Numbered from the stretch's first letter, positions 51,701-62,241 are shown. The stretch is DNA of 64,000 nucleotides from Nocardia fluminea (GCF_002846365.1 NZ_PJMW01000002.1:1984001-2048000), one strand, 5' to 3'. A program made the numbers and translations. The notes: generated by a model from the sequence alone, not told the origin.

Positions 51701-51961
51701 ACCGCCGCGGTCGGCGGCCTCTCCGGCCAGACCACGTCCTCCTCGACGACCCAGGTCGACGCTTCCGGTACCGTCGGCGGCGCAACCCAGGGCGCGGTCA
51801 CCACCGCGGCCGACACCTGGTCCTCGGTCGACGTATCGAGCGCCTTCGGTTCCGGTCTGCACGGTTCGACCCTCGGTGGCGCCGATACGTCGCTGTTCGG
51901 TGAATCGAGCACGGTCACCGACACCGGCGCCGACGTGCACACCGACGGACTGTTCCACTGA
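48776..51961 (+). CDS. iniB: IniB-like glycine/alanine-rich repeat protein
   Basis: 1061 aa from ATG 48776 (GGAGGAG 9 bases upstream). The first ~60 residues are the IniB N-terminal domain (AILEFILNLLRDPDAAASYC, then PEDISAVAPMVAESA). The rest is almost only Gly, Ala, Leu, Val, Asp and Thr: an 18-residue unit N-G-A-V-G-x-G-x-D-L-A-A-G-L-G-G-A-V repeated six times (residues 179-286), a 26-residue unit in four or more copies (about 306-420), and 10-residue G-T-G-L-E-T-G-L-G-G units near residue 905. In mycobacteria iniBAC is induced by isoniazid and ethambutol. This version is about twice the length of the mycobacterial protein. First gene of the iniBAC operon. Confidence 0.9.
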   Translation: MTPNAILEFILNLLRDPDAAASYCANPCLALTEAGLVVTPEDISAVAPMVAESALVSGGSQLQAIVAAGAAASTSAAMAGTATAAAAVTAAAAADAELDLGLDVGLGAVASVVADAAAQVGAGLDVALGAVTGANVDVNADLGADLAAGVTGALGAGLGLNGAIDSALDLGANLGAALNGAVGAGGDLAAGLGGAVNGAVGVGGDLAAGLGGAVNGAIGAGADLAAGLGGAVNGAVGAGGDLAAGLGGAVNGAVGVGGDLAAGLGGAVNGAVGVGGDLAGGIGAALGGAVDAGGDFGAGLGGALDGAAGVGASLDTALDGAIGAGLGGALNGAAGVDAGVDTALDGAIGAGLGGALNGAAGVGAGVDTALDGAIGAGLGGALNGAAGVGAGLDTALDGAIGAGLDGAVSGAVGAGGDLAAGLGGVVDGAAGVGAGVGTALDGAVGAGLDGAVSGAVGAGGDLAAGLGGVVDSAAGVGAGVDTALDGAIGAGLDGAAGVGAGVGTALDGAVGAGLDGAVSGAVGTGADLAADLGGSLTGAVGAGAGLGGALTGAVGAGAELDTGLDAVLGGAAGAGVGLGGVLTGAAGAGADLAAGFDGAASAGADLAAGLGGAAGAGADLAAGLGGAAGAGVGLGGELTGAVGAGVDGALAGAAGAGAGLGGALSGAAGAGLDGALAAEGDLGAGLDGAVDVAAGLGGGLGAGLSSATTAAGGLGAGVSGGLGAVGNVGAQAAGGLGAAATTSAITGLDGVVGAGTELGTGLETGLGGAAAAGTDLIGGFTGGANGELGVDGLLTGDGSGQVTTGLESALSTTSGIGLTTGLEATTTAGTALTGALTSGAQTGLTGAVESGVELAGGANAGLNGVADPGAGLAGSAVGGAQAGLTGAVETGLTSSVIGGAETGTGLGGTGLETGLGGTGLGTGLGGTGLETGLGGTGLETGLGGTGDAGLSTAVTGGTEIAGGFTSAVDGTAQGGTAAVGGLSGQTTSSSTTQVDASGTVGGATQGAVTTAADTWSSVDVSSAFGSGLHGSTLGGADTSLFGESSTVTDTGADVHTDGLFH
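49310..49633 (+). repeat. 54-bp tandem repeats in iniB
   Basis: Six copies of a 54-bp unit start at 49310, 49364, 49418, 49472, 49526 and 49580. A second family of 78-bp units follows, with copies at 49691 and 49769 and further copies spaced 78 bases. Likely length-variable between strains. Confidence 0.85.
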
Positions 51962-51978
51962 GCGAAACGGGCGCAGGA

Positions 51979-53817
51979 ATGACTGTTCTCGCACCGAACG
52001 TGGTGCCGCTGGCGACGGTGTTGTCCGACACCGTCGCGGCGGCCCACGCCGCGGGCCGTGACGACCTGGTCGGCCGCCTGGAGAAGGTGGCCGCGCGGGT
52101 CCGCGATCCGCGGCATCGGATCGTCGTCACCGGTCAGCTCGGTCAGGGCAAGAGCAGGTTCGTGAACGCGCTGCTCGGGTTGGACGTGTGCCGGGTCGGC
52201 GACGACGCGACCACCGTGTTGCCCCTGCAGCTGTCCTACGGCGAGCGGGAGCGGGCGTACCTGGTGCTCACCGCGCCGGGGACCGACGAGTCGCGGGTCG
52301 AGATCCCGTTCGACGAGATCGGCGATGTCGATAGCCGCACTCCGCTGGCACAGGGCAGGCAGGTCGTGCGGATCGAGGCGGAGCTCCCGAGTCAGCTGCT
52401 GGCCGACGGCATCGTCCTGATCGATACCCCCGGCGTCGGGGGACACGGGAGTGCTTGTGCCGCAGGCGTACTCAGCCTGGCAGCGGCTGCCGACGCGGTG
52501 CTCGTGCTCTCCGATGCCTCCACCGAGCTCACCGAACCCGAACTCACCTTCGTCCGGCAGATCCGCGAAATGTGTCCCGCGGTCGCCGTTCTGCTCAGCA
52601 AGACCGATCTCTACCCGCATTGGCGTCAGGTGCTCGATGCCGACCGAAACCATGTGGCGCGCGCGGAAATCGATGTCGCCCTGATCCCGGTGTCGGCGCT
52701 GTTGCGTGCGCACGCTCTGCGCTTGCAGGACGCGCAGCTGGGTTCGGAGTCCGGTTTCGGCGTCCTGTTCACTTTCCTGCGCGATCGGGTCGTCGCCCGT
52801 GATCAGGCGGTCACCCGGCAGGCGGTGGCGCGCGAATTGCATTCGGCGGCGGAGCATCTGGCGCTGGCGCTGGGCAGCGAGCTGGTCGCGCTGCGCGATC
52901 CGGCCGGCGGCGCGGCAGCGGTCAGCGAGTTGCAGTCGGCGCGCGCGGCCGCCGAGGAGTTGCAGCGGCGCACGGCGAGTTGGCAGCAGACCCTCACCGA
53001 CGGCATCACCGACCTCGTCGGCGACGTGGACCACGACCTGCGTGACCGCCTGCGCGGTATCGCCCGCACGGGCCAGGAGTGGATCGACGAGAACGACCCC
53101 GGCAGGCATTGGGGCGCGATCACGGAATGGCTGACCGGCTCCGTCGACACCGCCCTCGGCGAGAACCTCCTGATGACCCACCGCCGGGCCGAACTGCTCG
53201 CCGAACGGATCGCGAGCCATTTCGCCGAGGTCGGCGCGGTGGATCTGCCCGAGGTGCACGCCGGCATGGACGATGAGAGCAATCTGGCCGGCTCGGGTTC
53301 ACTGGCCGATCTGGAGCCGGATATCGGTTTCACGAGCAAGGTGCTGGTCGGTATGCGCGGCTCCTACGGCGGCGTGCTGATGATCGGCCTGGCCACGACC
53401 TTCGCCGGTTTGGCCATGCTCAACCCGATCTCCCTCGGCGCTGGCCTGATCGTCGGCGGCAAGGCCTATCGCGACGACAAGTCCGCCCGGCTGGCGCGGC
53501 GCCGGATCGAGGCGAACGGTGAGGTGCGCCGGTTCCTCGACGATGTGGCGTTCCAGGCCGCCAAGGACACCAAGGACCGGCTGCACCGCATCCACCGTGC
53601 GCTGCGTGACCACTTCGCGGGGGTGGCTGAGCGCAGTCTGCGTTCGATCGACGCTTCCCTGCGGGCCGCTCAGGACGCGGCCGCGGTGGCGGCCACACAT
53701 CGCGCCGAGCGCACCGTTGTGCTGGAACGTCAGCTGCACGCGGTGGCCGAGCTGCGCCGTTACGCGGAATCGATGCAGGTCGAACTGAGACGGGCCGACG
53801 GTACGGTATCTGGGTGA
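51979..53817 (+). CDS. iniA: Dynamin-like GTPase IniA
   Basis: 612 aa. GTPase motifs: G1 GQLGQGKSRFVNALLG, G3 DTPGVGGHGSA, G4 LLSKTDLYPHW. The middle and C-terminal parts are helical, with two adjacent hydrophobic segments (VLMIGLATTFAGLAMLNPIS and SLGAGLIVGG) that fit a membrane paddle or hairpin. In mycobacteria IniA is a dynamin-like protein shown to bind and fuse or remodel membranes and to matter for isoniazid and ethambutol tolerance. It starts 17 bases after iniB and overlaps iniC by 4 bases (GTGA), so the three are one operon. Confidence 0.9.
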   Translation: MTVLAPNVVPLATVLSDTVAAAHAAGRDDLVGRLEKVAARVRDPRHRIVVTGQLGQGKSRFVNALLGLDVCRVGDDATTVLPLQLSYGERERAYLVLTAPGTDESRVEIPFDEIGDVDSRTPLAQGRQVVRIEAELPSQLLADGIVLIDTPGVGGHGSACAAGVLSLAAAADAVLVLSDASTELTEPELTFVRQIREMCPAVAVLLSKTDLYPHWRQVLDADRNHVARAEIDVALIPVSALLRAHALRLQDAQLGSESGFGVLFTFLRDRVVARDQAVTRQAVARELHSAAEHLALALGSELVALRDPAGGAAAVSELQSARAAAEELQRRTASWQQTLTDGITDLVGDVDHDLRDRLRGIARTGQEWIDENDPGRHWGAITEWLTGSVDTALGENLLMTHRRAELLAERIASHFAEVGAVDLPEVHAGMDDESNLAGSGSLADLEPDIGFTSKVLVGMRGSYGGVLMIGLATTFAGLAMLNPISLGAGLIVGGKAYRDDKSARLARRRIEANGEVRRFLDDVAFQAAKDTKDRLHRIHRALRDHFAGVAERSLRSIDASLRAAQDAAAVAATHRAERTVVLERQLHAVAELRRYAESMQVELRRADGTVSG

Positions 53818-55382
53818 CCCACCGTTTCGACACCGCCGCGCCCGGCGACCGGACCACACCGAGGATCCTCACCGAAGCGCACGAGCTGATCGGCGCGGCG
53901 GCGCGCGCGTTCGGGCGCGACGAGTACGCGCGCGCCCTGCTGGCCGAGTGCGAGTACCGATTGCGTGAGCCGTTGCGGGTCGCGCTGGCCGGTTCGATCA
54001 AAGCGGGCAAGTCGACGTTGCTGAACGCGCTGGTGGGCCAGGCCGTCGCCCCGACCGATGCCACCGAGTGCACCCGCGTCGTCACCTGGTACCGCGATGC
54101 CGCGACCCCCACGGTCACCGCGCACGCGGTAGACGGATCGCGCGCGAATGTGATCGTGCGACGCGGTAGCGGCGCGCACGGACTGACCTTCGACTTGAAC
54201 GGTCTGCGCTGGGACGCGCGCGGTCCGCGTGAGGTGGACCATCTCGAGGTCGGCTGGCCGTCGGCCGCGTTGGCGCAGACCACGATCATCGATACTCCCG
54301 GCACCTCGTCGCTGTCGCGCGAGGTGTCGTTGCGCACCGCGCGGCTACTCACTCCCGCGGAGGTCGAGGACGATGCGCGGGCCGCGCCGATGTCGGTGTC
54401 CGGCGCCGACGCCGTCGTCTACCTGTTGCGTCGCCTCGATGCCGCCGATGTGCGTTTTCTCGAGCAGATCGGCGCGGGCGCCGGGGGGTCGGGGCCGCTC
54501 GGCGTGATCGGGGTGGTGTCGCGCGCCGACGAGATCGGTTCCGGTCGCATCGACGCGCTGCATTCGGCCCGCGATGTCGCCGCTCGGTTCGCGGACGAGC
54601 TGGAACGAACGGGTCTGTGCCAGGCGGTGATCCCGGTGGCCGGTTTGCTCGCCTTCGCCGCGGCGACGCTGCGGCAGCCGGAGTTCGCGGCTTTCGAGGC
54701 TCTGTCCACGGTGCCCGCGGAGGATCTCGGGATCGCGTTGCTCTCGGCGGACCGATTCGCTCGCGCCGACATCGCGCTGCCGGTGGCCCCGGAACTGCGT
54801 GCGCAGCTGGTGGATCGCTTCGGCCTGTTCGGTATTCGCATGGCCACCATGCTGATTCGGCTCGGCGCCCGTGATTCTTCCGCGCTGGCGGCGGAATTGG
54901 CGGCCCGCAGTGGCATCGAGGAACTCCGCTCGGTCTTGGAGGTCCAATTCGGCCAGCGCGCTGAGGAATTGAAGGCCCATTCGGCGCTGAGCACACTGGA
55001 CCGGATCCTGGCCGCTTTCCCGGGCGCCGAATCCGATCGCCTGCGGCCCCGCGTGCGTGCCCGGCTCGCCGATGTGCACGGGTTCACCGAACTCCGGCTG
55101 CTCGGTCGCCTGCGCACCGACGAATTGCCCTTGCCACCACCGGTACTCGCGGACCTGTACCGCATGCTCGGCGGTGCCGGCGTGGCGGCGCATCTGCGCC
55201 TCGGACTGCCGGCGGAAACCGACCTGGATTCCCTGCGGGCCACGGCTTTCGCTGCCGTCCGTACCTGGCGGGCCCGAGCGGCACATCCTCTCGCCGACCG
55301 ATCGACCGCCACCGCCTGCCGCGCCGCGGCTCGCAGTGCCGAGGGTGTCCTGGCCGAACTCCCTCAGCCGCGAATCACATAG
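53814..55382 (+). CDS. iniC: Dynamin-like GTPase IniC
   Basis: 522 aa from GTG 53814, overlapping the iniA stop. G1 is ALAGSIKAGKSTLLNALVG, G3 IIDTPGTSSLSRE, and a G4-like VVSRADEIGSG. The C-terminal half is helical, with a long stretch of leucines and arginines (FGLFGIRMATMLIRLGARDS), but lacks the double hydrophobic hairpin seen in IniA. As in mycobacteria, IniA and IniC probably act as a pair at the membrane. The gene ends 4 bases before a convergent small gene. Confidence 0.9.
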   Translation: MTHRFDTAAPGDRTTPRILTEAHELIGAAARAFGRDEYARALLAECEYRLREPLRVALAGSIKAGKSTLLNALVGQAVAPTDATECTRVVTWYRDAATPTVTAHAVDGSRANVIVRRGSGAHGLTFDLNGLRWDARGPREVDHLEVGWPSAALAQTTIIDTPGTSSLSREVSLRTARLLTPAEVEDDARAAPMSVSGADAVVYLLRRLDAADVRFLEQIGAGAGGSGPLGVIGVVSRADEIGSGRIDALHSARDVAARFADELERTGLCQAVIPVAGLLAFAAATLRQPEFAAFEALSTVPAEDLGIALLSADRFARADIALPVAPELRAQLVDRFGLFGIRMATMLIRLGARDSSALAAELAARSGIEELRSVLEVQFGQRAEELKAHSALSTLDRILAAFPGAESDRLRPRVRARLADVHGFTELRLLGRLRTDELPLPPPVLADLYRMLGGAGVAAHLRLGLPAETDLDSLRATAFAAVRTWRARAAHPLADRSTATACRAAARSAEGVLAELPQPRIT

Positions 55383-55386
55383 CCGC

Positions 55387-55650
55387 TCAGAGGAAGTAGG
55401 CGGTCCCCGAGGAACTTCCGGTCCCGTACCCCAAACTCTTCGCGAACTCCCGAACCGCGATCAACGCGTTCCCCACCGGCCCCGGATCGCTGCACGACCC
55501 GCCGACCGACGAGAACGTGCACCCGTCATCGGCAACGGCCACGCCGCTGTCGGCCGCGGCGCTCCCGGCGGACGCGGCCATCCCGCCGCCGGCCAGGGCG
55601 GCGATCACCGCCACCGCGCCGAACGCCCGCTGCCACTGAACTCTGCCCAT
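55387..55650 (-). CDS. Small secreted protein with one disulfide pair
   Basis: 87 aa from ATG 55650; ATG 55662 would add four residues (MRAS) and both are possible. Signal peptide (FGAVAVIAALAGGGMAASAG, cleavage near SAAA-DS), then DDGCTFSSVGGSCSDPG with two cysteines eight residues apart and a Gly/Ser-rich end. Actinobacterial secreted peptide; no family recognised. Convergent with iniC. Confidence 0.6.
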   Translation of the reverse strand: MGRVQWQRAFGAVAVIAALAGGGMAASAGSAAADSGVAVADDGCTFSSVGGSCSDPGPVGNALIAVREFAKSLGYGTGSSSGTAYFL

Positions 55651-55738
55651 CGATGCACGCATTCTTCCGAAACTACTGTCCGACAGGATTGTTCGTGCCG
55701 CTATCGTTGCCCCGAATAATCGGGGCAACGCGCGGTGG

Positions 55739-56041
55739 TCACTCACTCAGCGCCGGCACTACCTCCTCCGCGAGGTACTGCTCGATCCCGCGCCCGCGCC
55801 GCTCGGCTCGGATCACGGTGGCGCCGTGCTCTCGGGCCGCAGTGGTCAACACCTTCCGGGATTCGGTTTCGACCCCACCCCCGATCACCAGCAGGCGCAC
55901 CTGCTCACGTCCGAGGATCGAGAGCGCCTCCTCATCGGTGGTCGACCCGAGAACTCGATATCCGAGCCCGCCCACAAACCCGAGTGCGGCCTCGACAACT
56001 TCGGGTCCGCGCCCGACGGCCAGCAAGTCGACTGTGTACAT
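55739..56041 (-). CDS. Small alpha/beta hypothetical protein
   Basis: 100 aa from ATG 56041 (GGTGG six bases upstream; ATG 56065 has no ribosome site). The alternating pattern VDLLAVGRGPEVVEAALGFV, VRLLVIGGGVETESRKVLTT and EHGATVIRAERRG suggests a Rossmann or receiver-like fold. It follows the MFS gene by 20 bases in the same direction and may form an operon with it. Function unknown. Confidence 0.65.
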   Translation of the reverse strand: MYTVDLLAVGRGPEVVEAALGFVGGLGYRVLGSTTDEEALSILGREQVRLLVIGGGVETESRKVLTTAAREHGATVIRAERRGRGIEQYLAEEVVPALSE

Positions 56042-56061
56042 GGTGATCCACCCTTCTTGTT

Positions 56062-57750
56062 TCATACTGTGACGATTTCCGGCTCATCATCGAGCGGGCG
56101 CTGTTCCAGCTTGGCCTCCTTCGGAAGCGCGAAGAATCCGAGGCAAACCATCAGCAGCATCCCGGCCCCGTAGAACAGCGTGTACCGGAAGGTCTCAGCG
56201 AAGTTCACCGCGTTGGCCTCGGTACCTGCCTCGGCGAGAATCCGCGAAACCACGGATTCGTCAACAGGATTCGATCGACAACTCGGAGGTATCACGGCCG
56301 GGTCGTCCTCCGCCGACCGATCGTGCACGCAGGCCGCGAATCCGGCCACTATCTGATCCTGGACGTGGACCGGCATCCCGGCGAGTGCCAGCTCCGCCCT
56401 GATCTCGGGCGTCACGGCCGCCACCCCGTGATCCGAATCCCGGTCCAGCACCGTGAAGAACAGCACACCGACCAGCGCGACGCCCAGCGCGGTTCCCAAC
56501 TGCTGCCCCGTGTTCAGCAGCCCGGAAGCCGACCCGGCCTCCGCTACGGGGACCTGCCCGAGCAGCAGGTCCAGCGTGGGCGACACCACCATCCCGAACC
56601 CCGCTCCGGTGAGCACCAACGGCAGCGCCATCTGCCAGGACGTGAACTCGCTGCCGTAGCGCACCCCCATCGCCCCGTACAGCGCGAACCCCGCCGCGTT
56701 CACCAGCGCCCCGGCCATCAGCACCCGCCGCCCGTATCGAACGGCCAGCACCCCGACCGAAAGCCCGGCTCCCACGCCGGCGCCGACCGCGAACAGTGCC
56801 GACGTCAGCCCGGCCCGCAACGGCGACCAGCCGAGTCCGCCCTGCATGAACAGCGTCCACACCAGGAAGAACCCGCCCATGGCGATCCAGAACAGCAACC
56901 AGGTTCCCAGCCCGATCGCGAACGGCCGTGACCGGAACAGGCCGAGGTCGACCAGCGGCGAGCGCCCCGCCCTGGCGAGTCCACGTTCGTAGCGCAGGAA
57001 TCCGGCGAACAGCGCGAGAGCCGCCGCCATCATCACGAAGGTCCAGGCGGGCCAGTCGAGCCGGCGCCCCTCGGTCAACGGGTAGACCAGCAGCAAGACG
57101 GCGGACACCGCCAGTGCCATCCCCACCGGATCCAGCCGGGGCGGGGTAGCCGACTTGGAATCACTCATCACGAACCACGCTGCGATGAACCCGGCGATGC
57201 CGACCGGGATGTTCACCAGGAAGATGGGCCGCCAAGCCGACCCGAACAGATCGGCCTGTACCAGCATGCCGCCGAGCGCGAGGCCGACCGCTGAGGCCGA
57301 CCCGCCGACCCCGCTGTAGACGGCAATCGCCTTGCCGCGCTCCTCTTTCGGGAACGTCGTCTGAATGATGGCCAGAATCTGCGGCACCATCAGCGCGCCC
57401 ATCGCACCTTGCGCGAAGCGGGATCCGATGAGCACGGCGGGATCGGTGGCGAGCCCGCAGGCGGCGGAGGCGATCGTGAATCCCGCCATGCCGGTGAGGA
57501 AGACGCGTTTGCGACCGTAGATGTCGCCGAGTCGCCCGCCGGTGATCAGCACCGCCGCGAAGGCGAGAACGTAAGCCGCGATGATCCATTCGAGCTGTGA
57601 GTACTCGGCGTGCAGGTCGTCCCGGATGGACGGCACTGCCACGTTCACGATGGTCACGTCGAGGAGATCCATGAAGCTGGCGGCCAGGACCACCGCGAAC
57701 GCGATCCAGCGCCGGGGATCCGGGGCAGGGGGAGTGGGGGAGGTAGTCAC
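56062..57750 (-). CDS. MFS drug transporter (DHA2/EmrB-QacA type, 14 TM)
   Basis: 562 aa, GTG start. Motif A-like GRLGDIYGRKRVF between helices 2 and 3, motif C-like GSASAVGLALGGML (helix 5), and the DHA2 signature WIIAAYVLAFAAVLITGG are seen. About 14 transmembrane helices; the external loop before the last helix (AAVTPEIRAELALAG to VDESVVSRILAEAG) is typical of EmrB/QacA members. Proton-driven export of hydrophobic drugs is the expected role. It is divergent from a MarR regulator, the classic arrangement for a drug-responsive pump. Confidence 0.9.
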   Translation of the reverse strand: MTTSPTPPAPDPRRWIAFAVVLAASFMDLLDVTIVNVAVPSIRDDLHAEYSQLEWIIAAYVLAFAAVLITGGRLGDIYGRKRVFLTGMAGFTIASAACGLATDPAVLIGSRFAQGAMGALMVPQILAIIQTTFPKEERGKAIAVYSGVGGSASAVGLALGGMLVQADLFGSAWRPIFLVNIPVGIAGFIAAWFVMSDSKSATPPRLDPVGMALAVSAVLLLVYPLTEGRRLDWPAWTFVMMAAALALFAGFLRYERGLARAGRSPLVDLGLFRSRPFAIGLGTWLLFWIAMGGFFLVWTLFMQGGLGWSPLRAGLTSALFAVGAGVGAGLSVGVLAVRYGRRVLMAGALVNAAGFALYGAMGVRYGSEFTSWQMALPLVLTGAGFGMVVSPTLDLLLGQVPVAEAGSASGLLNTGQQLGTALGVALVGVLFFTVLDRDSDHGVAAVTPEIRAELALAGMPVHVQDQIVAGFAACVHDRSAEDDPAVIPPSCRSNPVDESVVSRILAEAGTEANAVNFAETFRYTLFYGAGMLLMVCLGFFALPKEAKLEQRPLDDEPEIVTV

Positions 57751-57797
57751 GAGAGTCTCTCTTCGAGTAGGAGTTCTCTCAAACTATGCACCTCGAG

Positions 57798-57810
57798 TGA
57801 TTATCAATCA
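57798..57810. promoter_or_regulatory. Palindrome in the MFS-MarR divergent region
   Basis: TGATT-ATC-AATCA is a perfect 5-3-5 inverted repeat 45 bases before the MarR start and 47 before the MFS start. Candidate MarR operator. A further ATGATT-like sequence lies 15 bases downstream (CAATCATGA). Confidence 0.4.
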
Positions 57811-57855
57811 ATAGGGCAATCATGAATGGTGCGTTGATCGGCGTAATGTAGAGGT

Positions 57856-58320
57856 GTGACCGACCCGACTCAGCTGTCGACCCACGCCGGATTCCTCCTC
57901 GGCCAACTGGGCTTCCACTCCGCCTACCGCTTCAGTGATCTGCTGGCGCCGCTCGGTATCAAACCCCGCCACTTCGGCATGCTGAAACTCCTGAGCGCCC
58001 ACGACGGCCGCACCCAGCAGGAACTCGGCGAGGCGCTGGAGATCCACCGCAATGTCATGGTCGGACTGGTGGACGACCTGGAGAAACGTCACCTCGTGGA
58101 GCGGCGTCGCCACCCCAGTGACCGCCGGGCTCACGCGCTCCATCTGCTGCCTGCCGCCCATGCTCTGCTGGCCGAAGCCGAGCGGCGGGTAGCCGAACTC
58201 GATGCCGAACTCCTGTCCCCGCTGACGCCCGAGGACCGAGTCCTGCTCCTCGATCTCCTGCGCCGAACCGCCGAAGGCAACGGTCTTCGCCCCGGCATCC
58301 ACCCCGGCCTCACCCGGTAA
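57856..58320 (+). CDS. MarR-family regulator
   Basis: 154 aa. Winged-HTH of MarR type: LAPLGIKPRHFGMLKLLSAH, then TQQELGEALEIHRNVMVGLV, LEKRHLVERRRHPSDRRAHA (the D-R wing motif) and a C-terminal dimer helix. Divergent from the MFS pump, which it probably represses until a drug or phenolic ligand binds. Confidence 0.9.
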   Translation: MTDPTQLSTHAGFLLGQLGFHSAYRFSDLLAPLGIKPRHFGMLKLLSAHDGRTQQELGEALEIHRNVMVGLVDDLEKRHLVERRRHPSDRRAHALHLLPAAHALLAEAERRVAELDAELLSPLTPEDRVLLLDLLRRTAEGNGLRPGIHPGLTR

Positions 58321-58473
58321 CCCCCGCCCCGGACCGTCACGATCCAGCATCGGAGGCCGCACTTGAGCGGACTCGTGGCAAGAATGGCCGGGGTCCGGGA
58401 AATCTTTTCGGGTGGCGGGAATGAATCGCCGCAGCTACTGGTTGTGCTGATCAACAACATGAGCGGACTCGAC
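58321..58473. other. MarR to dnaK intergenic, upstream part
   Basis: No gene is seen. It contains several half-sites of the type GAGCGGACTC (58371-58380 region and 58461-58470) that resemble parts of HspR-binding repeats. Confidence 0.35.
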
Positions 58474-58514
58474 TCAACTTCGAGTTGACTCATCGTGGGA
58501 CTCGCAGGCAGGAT
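58474..58514 (+). promoter_or_regulatory. dnaK operon promoter with HAIR-like inverted repeat
   Basis: TCAACT-TCG-AGTTGA (58474-58488) is a perfect inverted repeat over the -35 TTGACT (58485-58490); an 18-bp spacer leads to a weak -10, CAGGAT (58509-58514). HspR binds inverted repeats of the HAIR type (CTTGAGT-N7-ACTCAAG) in dnaK promoters. This site is related but shorter, and hspR is the last gene of the operon, so autorepression is likely. Confidence 0.45.
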
Positions 58515-58570
58515 TGAGCCCACTACGCTCAGCGTTGCAATAACCGAACGTCAAACAGGAGGAAACCACT

Positions 58571-60432
<1,862 letters not shown>

Positions 60433-60436
<4 letters not shown>

Positions 60437-61005
60437 CCGAGGCGAACTCCTCGGAGCAGGAGTTGGTCGAGGAAATCCTGGACGACACCGCGGACGAGAA
60501 CACGGAGGACGCCCCGGCGGACTCCGCGGTCGAGGCCGAGGTCGTCGAGCCGGAGCACGACGAGCTGGCCGAGCGCACGGCCGACCTGCAGCGGTTGACC
60601 GCGGAATACGCGAACTACCGCCGCCGGGTCGAGCGTGACCGGCAGGCCAACATCGACGCCGCCAAGGCGTCGGTGGTCACCGAATTGCTGGCGGTGCTGG
60701 ACGATCTGGATCGGGCGAGGGCGCACGGCGACCTCGACGCGGGCCCGCTCAAGTCCGTCGCCGACAAGCTCGAGACCGCGCTCACCAAGCAGGGTCTCGT
60801 CGAATTCGGTTCCGCCGGTGATCCGTTCGATCCCACCCTGCACGAGGCAGTGCAGCACGAGGGTTCGGGCGCCGACCCGGTGATCGGCATCGTCATGCGC
60901 AAGGGCTATCGGTTCGGCGACCGGGTGCTTCGGCACGCGCTGGTCGGGGTAACCGATGCCGAGGCCGCGGGGGCATCGGATCCGGATGCCGGCGACAGTC
61001 AGTAA
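60433..61005 (+). CDS. grpE: Nucleotide exchange factor GrpE
   Basis: 190 aa from GTG 60433 overlapping the dnaK stop (GTGA). An acidic N-terminal tail (~45 residues), a long helix ([20 protein letters not shown]), and the beta-wing end ([38 protein letters not shown]) are all typical. Releases ADP from DnaK and acts as a thermosensor in the family. Confidence 0.95.
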
Positions 61006-61047
61006 GAACGCGCGGCGCCATTCGATACAGGAAGGAGGAGATGCCCG

Positions 61048-62241
61048 GTGAGCCAACGGGAGTGGATCGAAAAGGACTTCTACAAGGAGCTGGGTGTCTC
61101 CTCCGGCGCCTCGCAGGACGAGATCAAGAAGGCCTACCGCAAGCTCGCCCGCGACCTGCACCCGGATTCCAACCCGGGTGACACCAAGGCCGAGGAGCGG
61201 TTCAAGTCCGTGAGCGAAGCCAACGCGGTGCTGTCGGATCCTGCCAAGCGCAAGGAGTACGACGAGACGCGCCGCATGTTCGCGGGCGGTGGCGGAGGCG
61301 GGCGAGCCTACGGCGGCGGGTTCACTCCCGGTGCCGGTGGTGGCTTCTCGCAGGACTTCAACATCGGTGACATCTTCGGTCAGGCCGGTGGTACCGGCGC
61401 CGCGGGCGACGGTGGACTCGGCGATCTGCTGGGTGGACTGTTCAACCGGGGTGGCGGCGGTGGCCGGGCGGCGGCTCGTCCGCGCCGCGGCTCCGACGTG
61501 GAGACCGAGACGACCCTGGGTTTCCGTGAGGCCGCCCAGGGCGTCACTGTCCCGCTGCGGATGACCAGCCCCTCGCCGTGCACCACGTGTCACGGCAGCG
61601 GTGCCAAGCCGGGCACCAGCCCGCGGGTGTGCCCGCACTGCAACGGTGCGGGCGTGGTCAGCCGCAATCAGGGCGCGTTCGGTTTCAGCGAGCCCTGCGA
61701 CGACTGCCGCGGCACCGGGTCGATCATCGACGACCCGTGCACCGACTGCTCGGGCACCGGTATCCAGAACCGCACCCGCACCATCACCGTCCGGATCCCG
61801 CCGGGGGTCAGTGACGGGCAGAAGATCCGGCTGGCCGGTCAGGGCGAAGCGGGTCTGCGTGGTGCGCCTTCGGGCGATCTGTATGTCACGGTGCACGTCA
61901 GCCAGGACAAGGTCTTCGGCCGTCAGGGCGACGACCTCACCCTGGTGCTCCCGGTGAGTTACAGCGAATTGGTGCTGGGGACAACCGTTTCCGTGCCGAC
62001 GCTGGACGGCCGGGTGGGCGTGAAGGTGCCCGCGGGTACCGCCGACGGGCGTATCCTGCGAGTCCGTGGTCGTGGCGTGCCCAAGCGCGGCGCGGCGGGC
62101 GGCGCCGGTGATCTGCTGGTCACGGTGAAGGTCGCGGTGCCGCAAGCACTCGACTCCGACGCCACCGACGCGCTCAAGCGCTATCAGGAGGCGGAGAAGG
62201 CCAGTGGCTTCGAACCGCGTGCAGGATGGGCGGGTGCTTGA
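61048..62241 (+). CDS. dnaJ: Co-chaperone DnaJ
   Basis: 397 aa from GTG 61048 (GAAGGAGG upstream). J-domain with HPD in [14 protein letters not shown], a Gly/Phe-rich linker, four zinc CxxCxGxG repeats ([32 protein letters not shown]), and the C-terminal substrate domain. Corresponds to the DnaJ1 paralogue that sits with dnaK in mycobacteria. It ends with a one-base TGATG overlap with hspR. Confidence 0.95.
   Translation: MSQREWIEKDFYKELGVSSGASQDEIKKAYRKLARDLHPDSNPGDTKAEERFKSVSEANAVLSDPAKRKEYDETRRMFAGGGGGGRAYGGGFTPGAGGGFSQDFNIGDIFGQAGGTGAAGDGGLGDLLGGLFNRGGGGGRAAARPRRGSDVETETTLGFREAAQGVTVPLRMTSPSPCTTCHGSGAKPGTSPRVCPHCNGAGVVSRNQGAFGFSEPCDDCRGTGSIIDDPCTDCSGTGIQNRTRTITVRIPPGVSDGQKIRLAGQGEAGLRGAPSGDLYVTVHVSQDKVFGRQGDDLTLVLPVSYSELVLGTTVSVPTLDGRVGVKVPAGTADGRILRVRGRGVPKRGAAGGAGDLLVTVKVAVPQALDSDATDALKRYQEAEKASGFEPRAGWAGA

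Noticed and set aside
48841..53259. Very long minus-strand open frame opposite iniB and part of iniA
   Set aside because: It is the mirror of a G/C-biased repeat gene: Pro/Ala/Ser-rich, no ribosome site, no domain. The plus-strand genes have motifs and operon structure.
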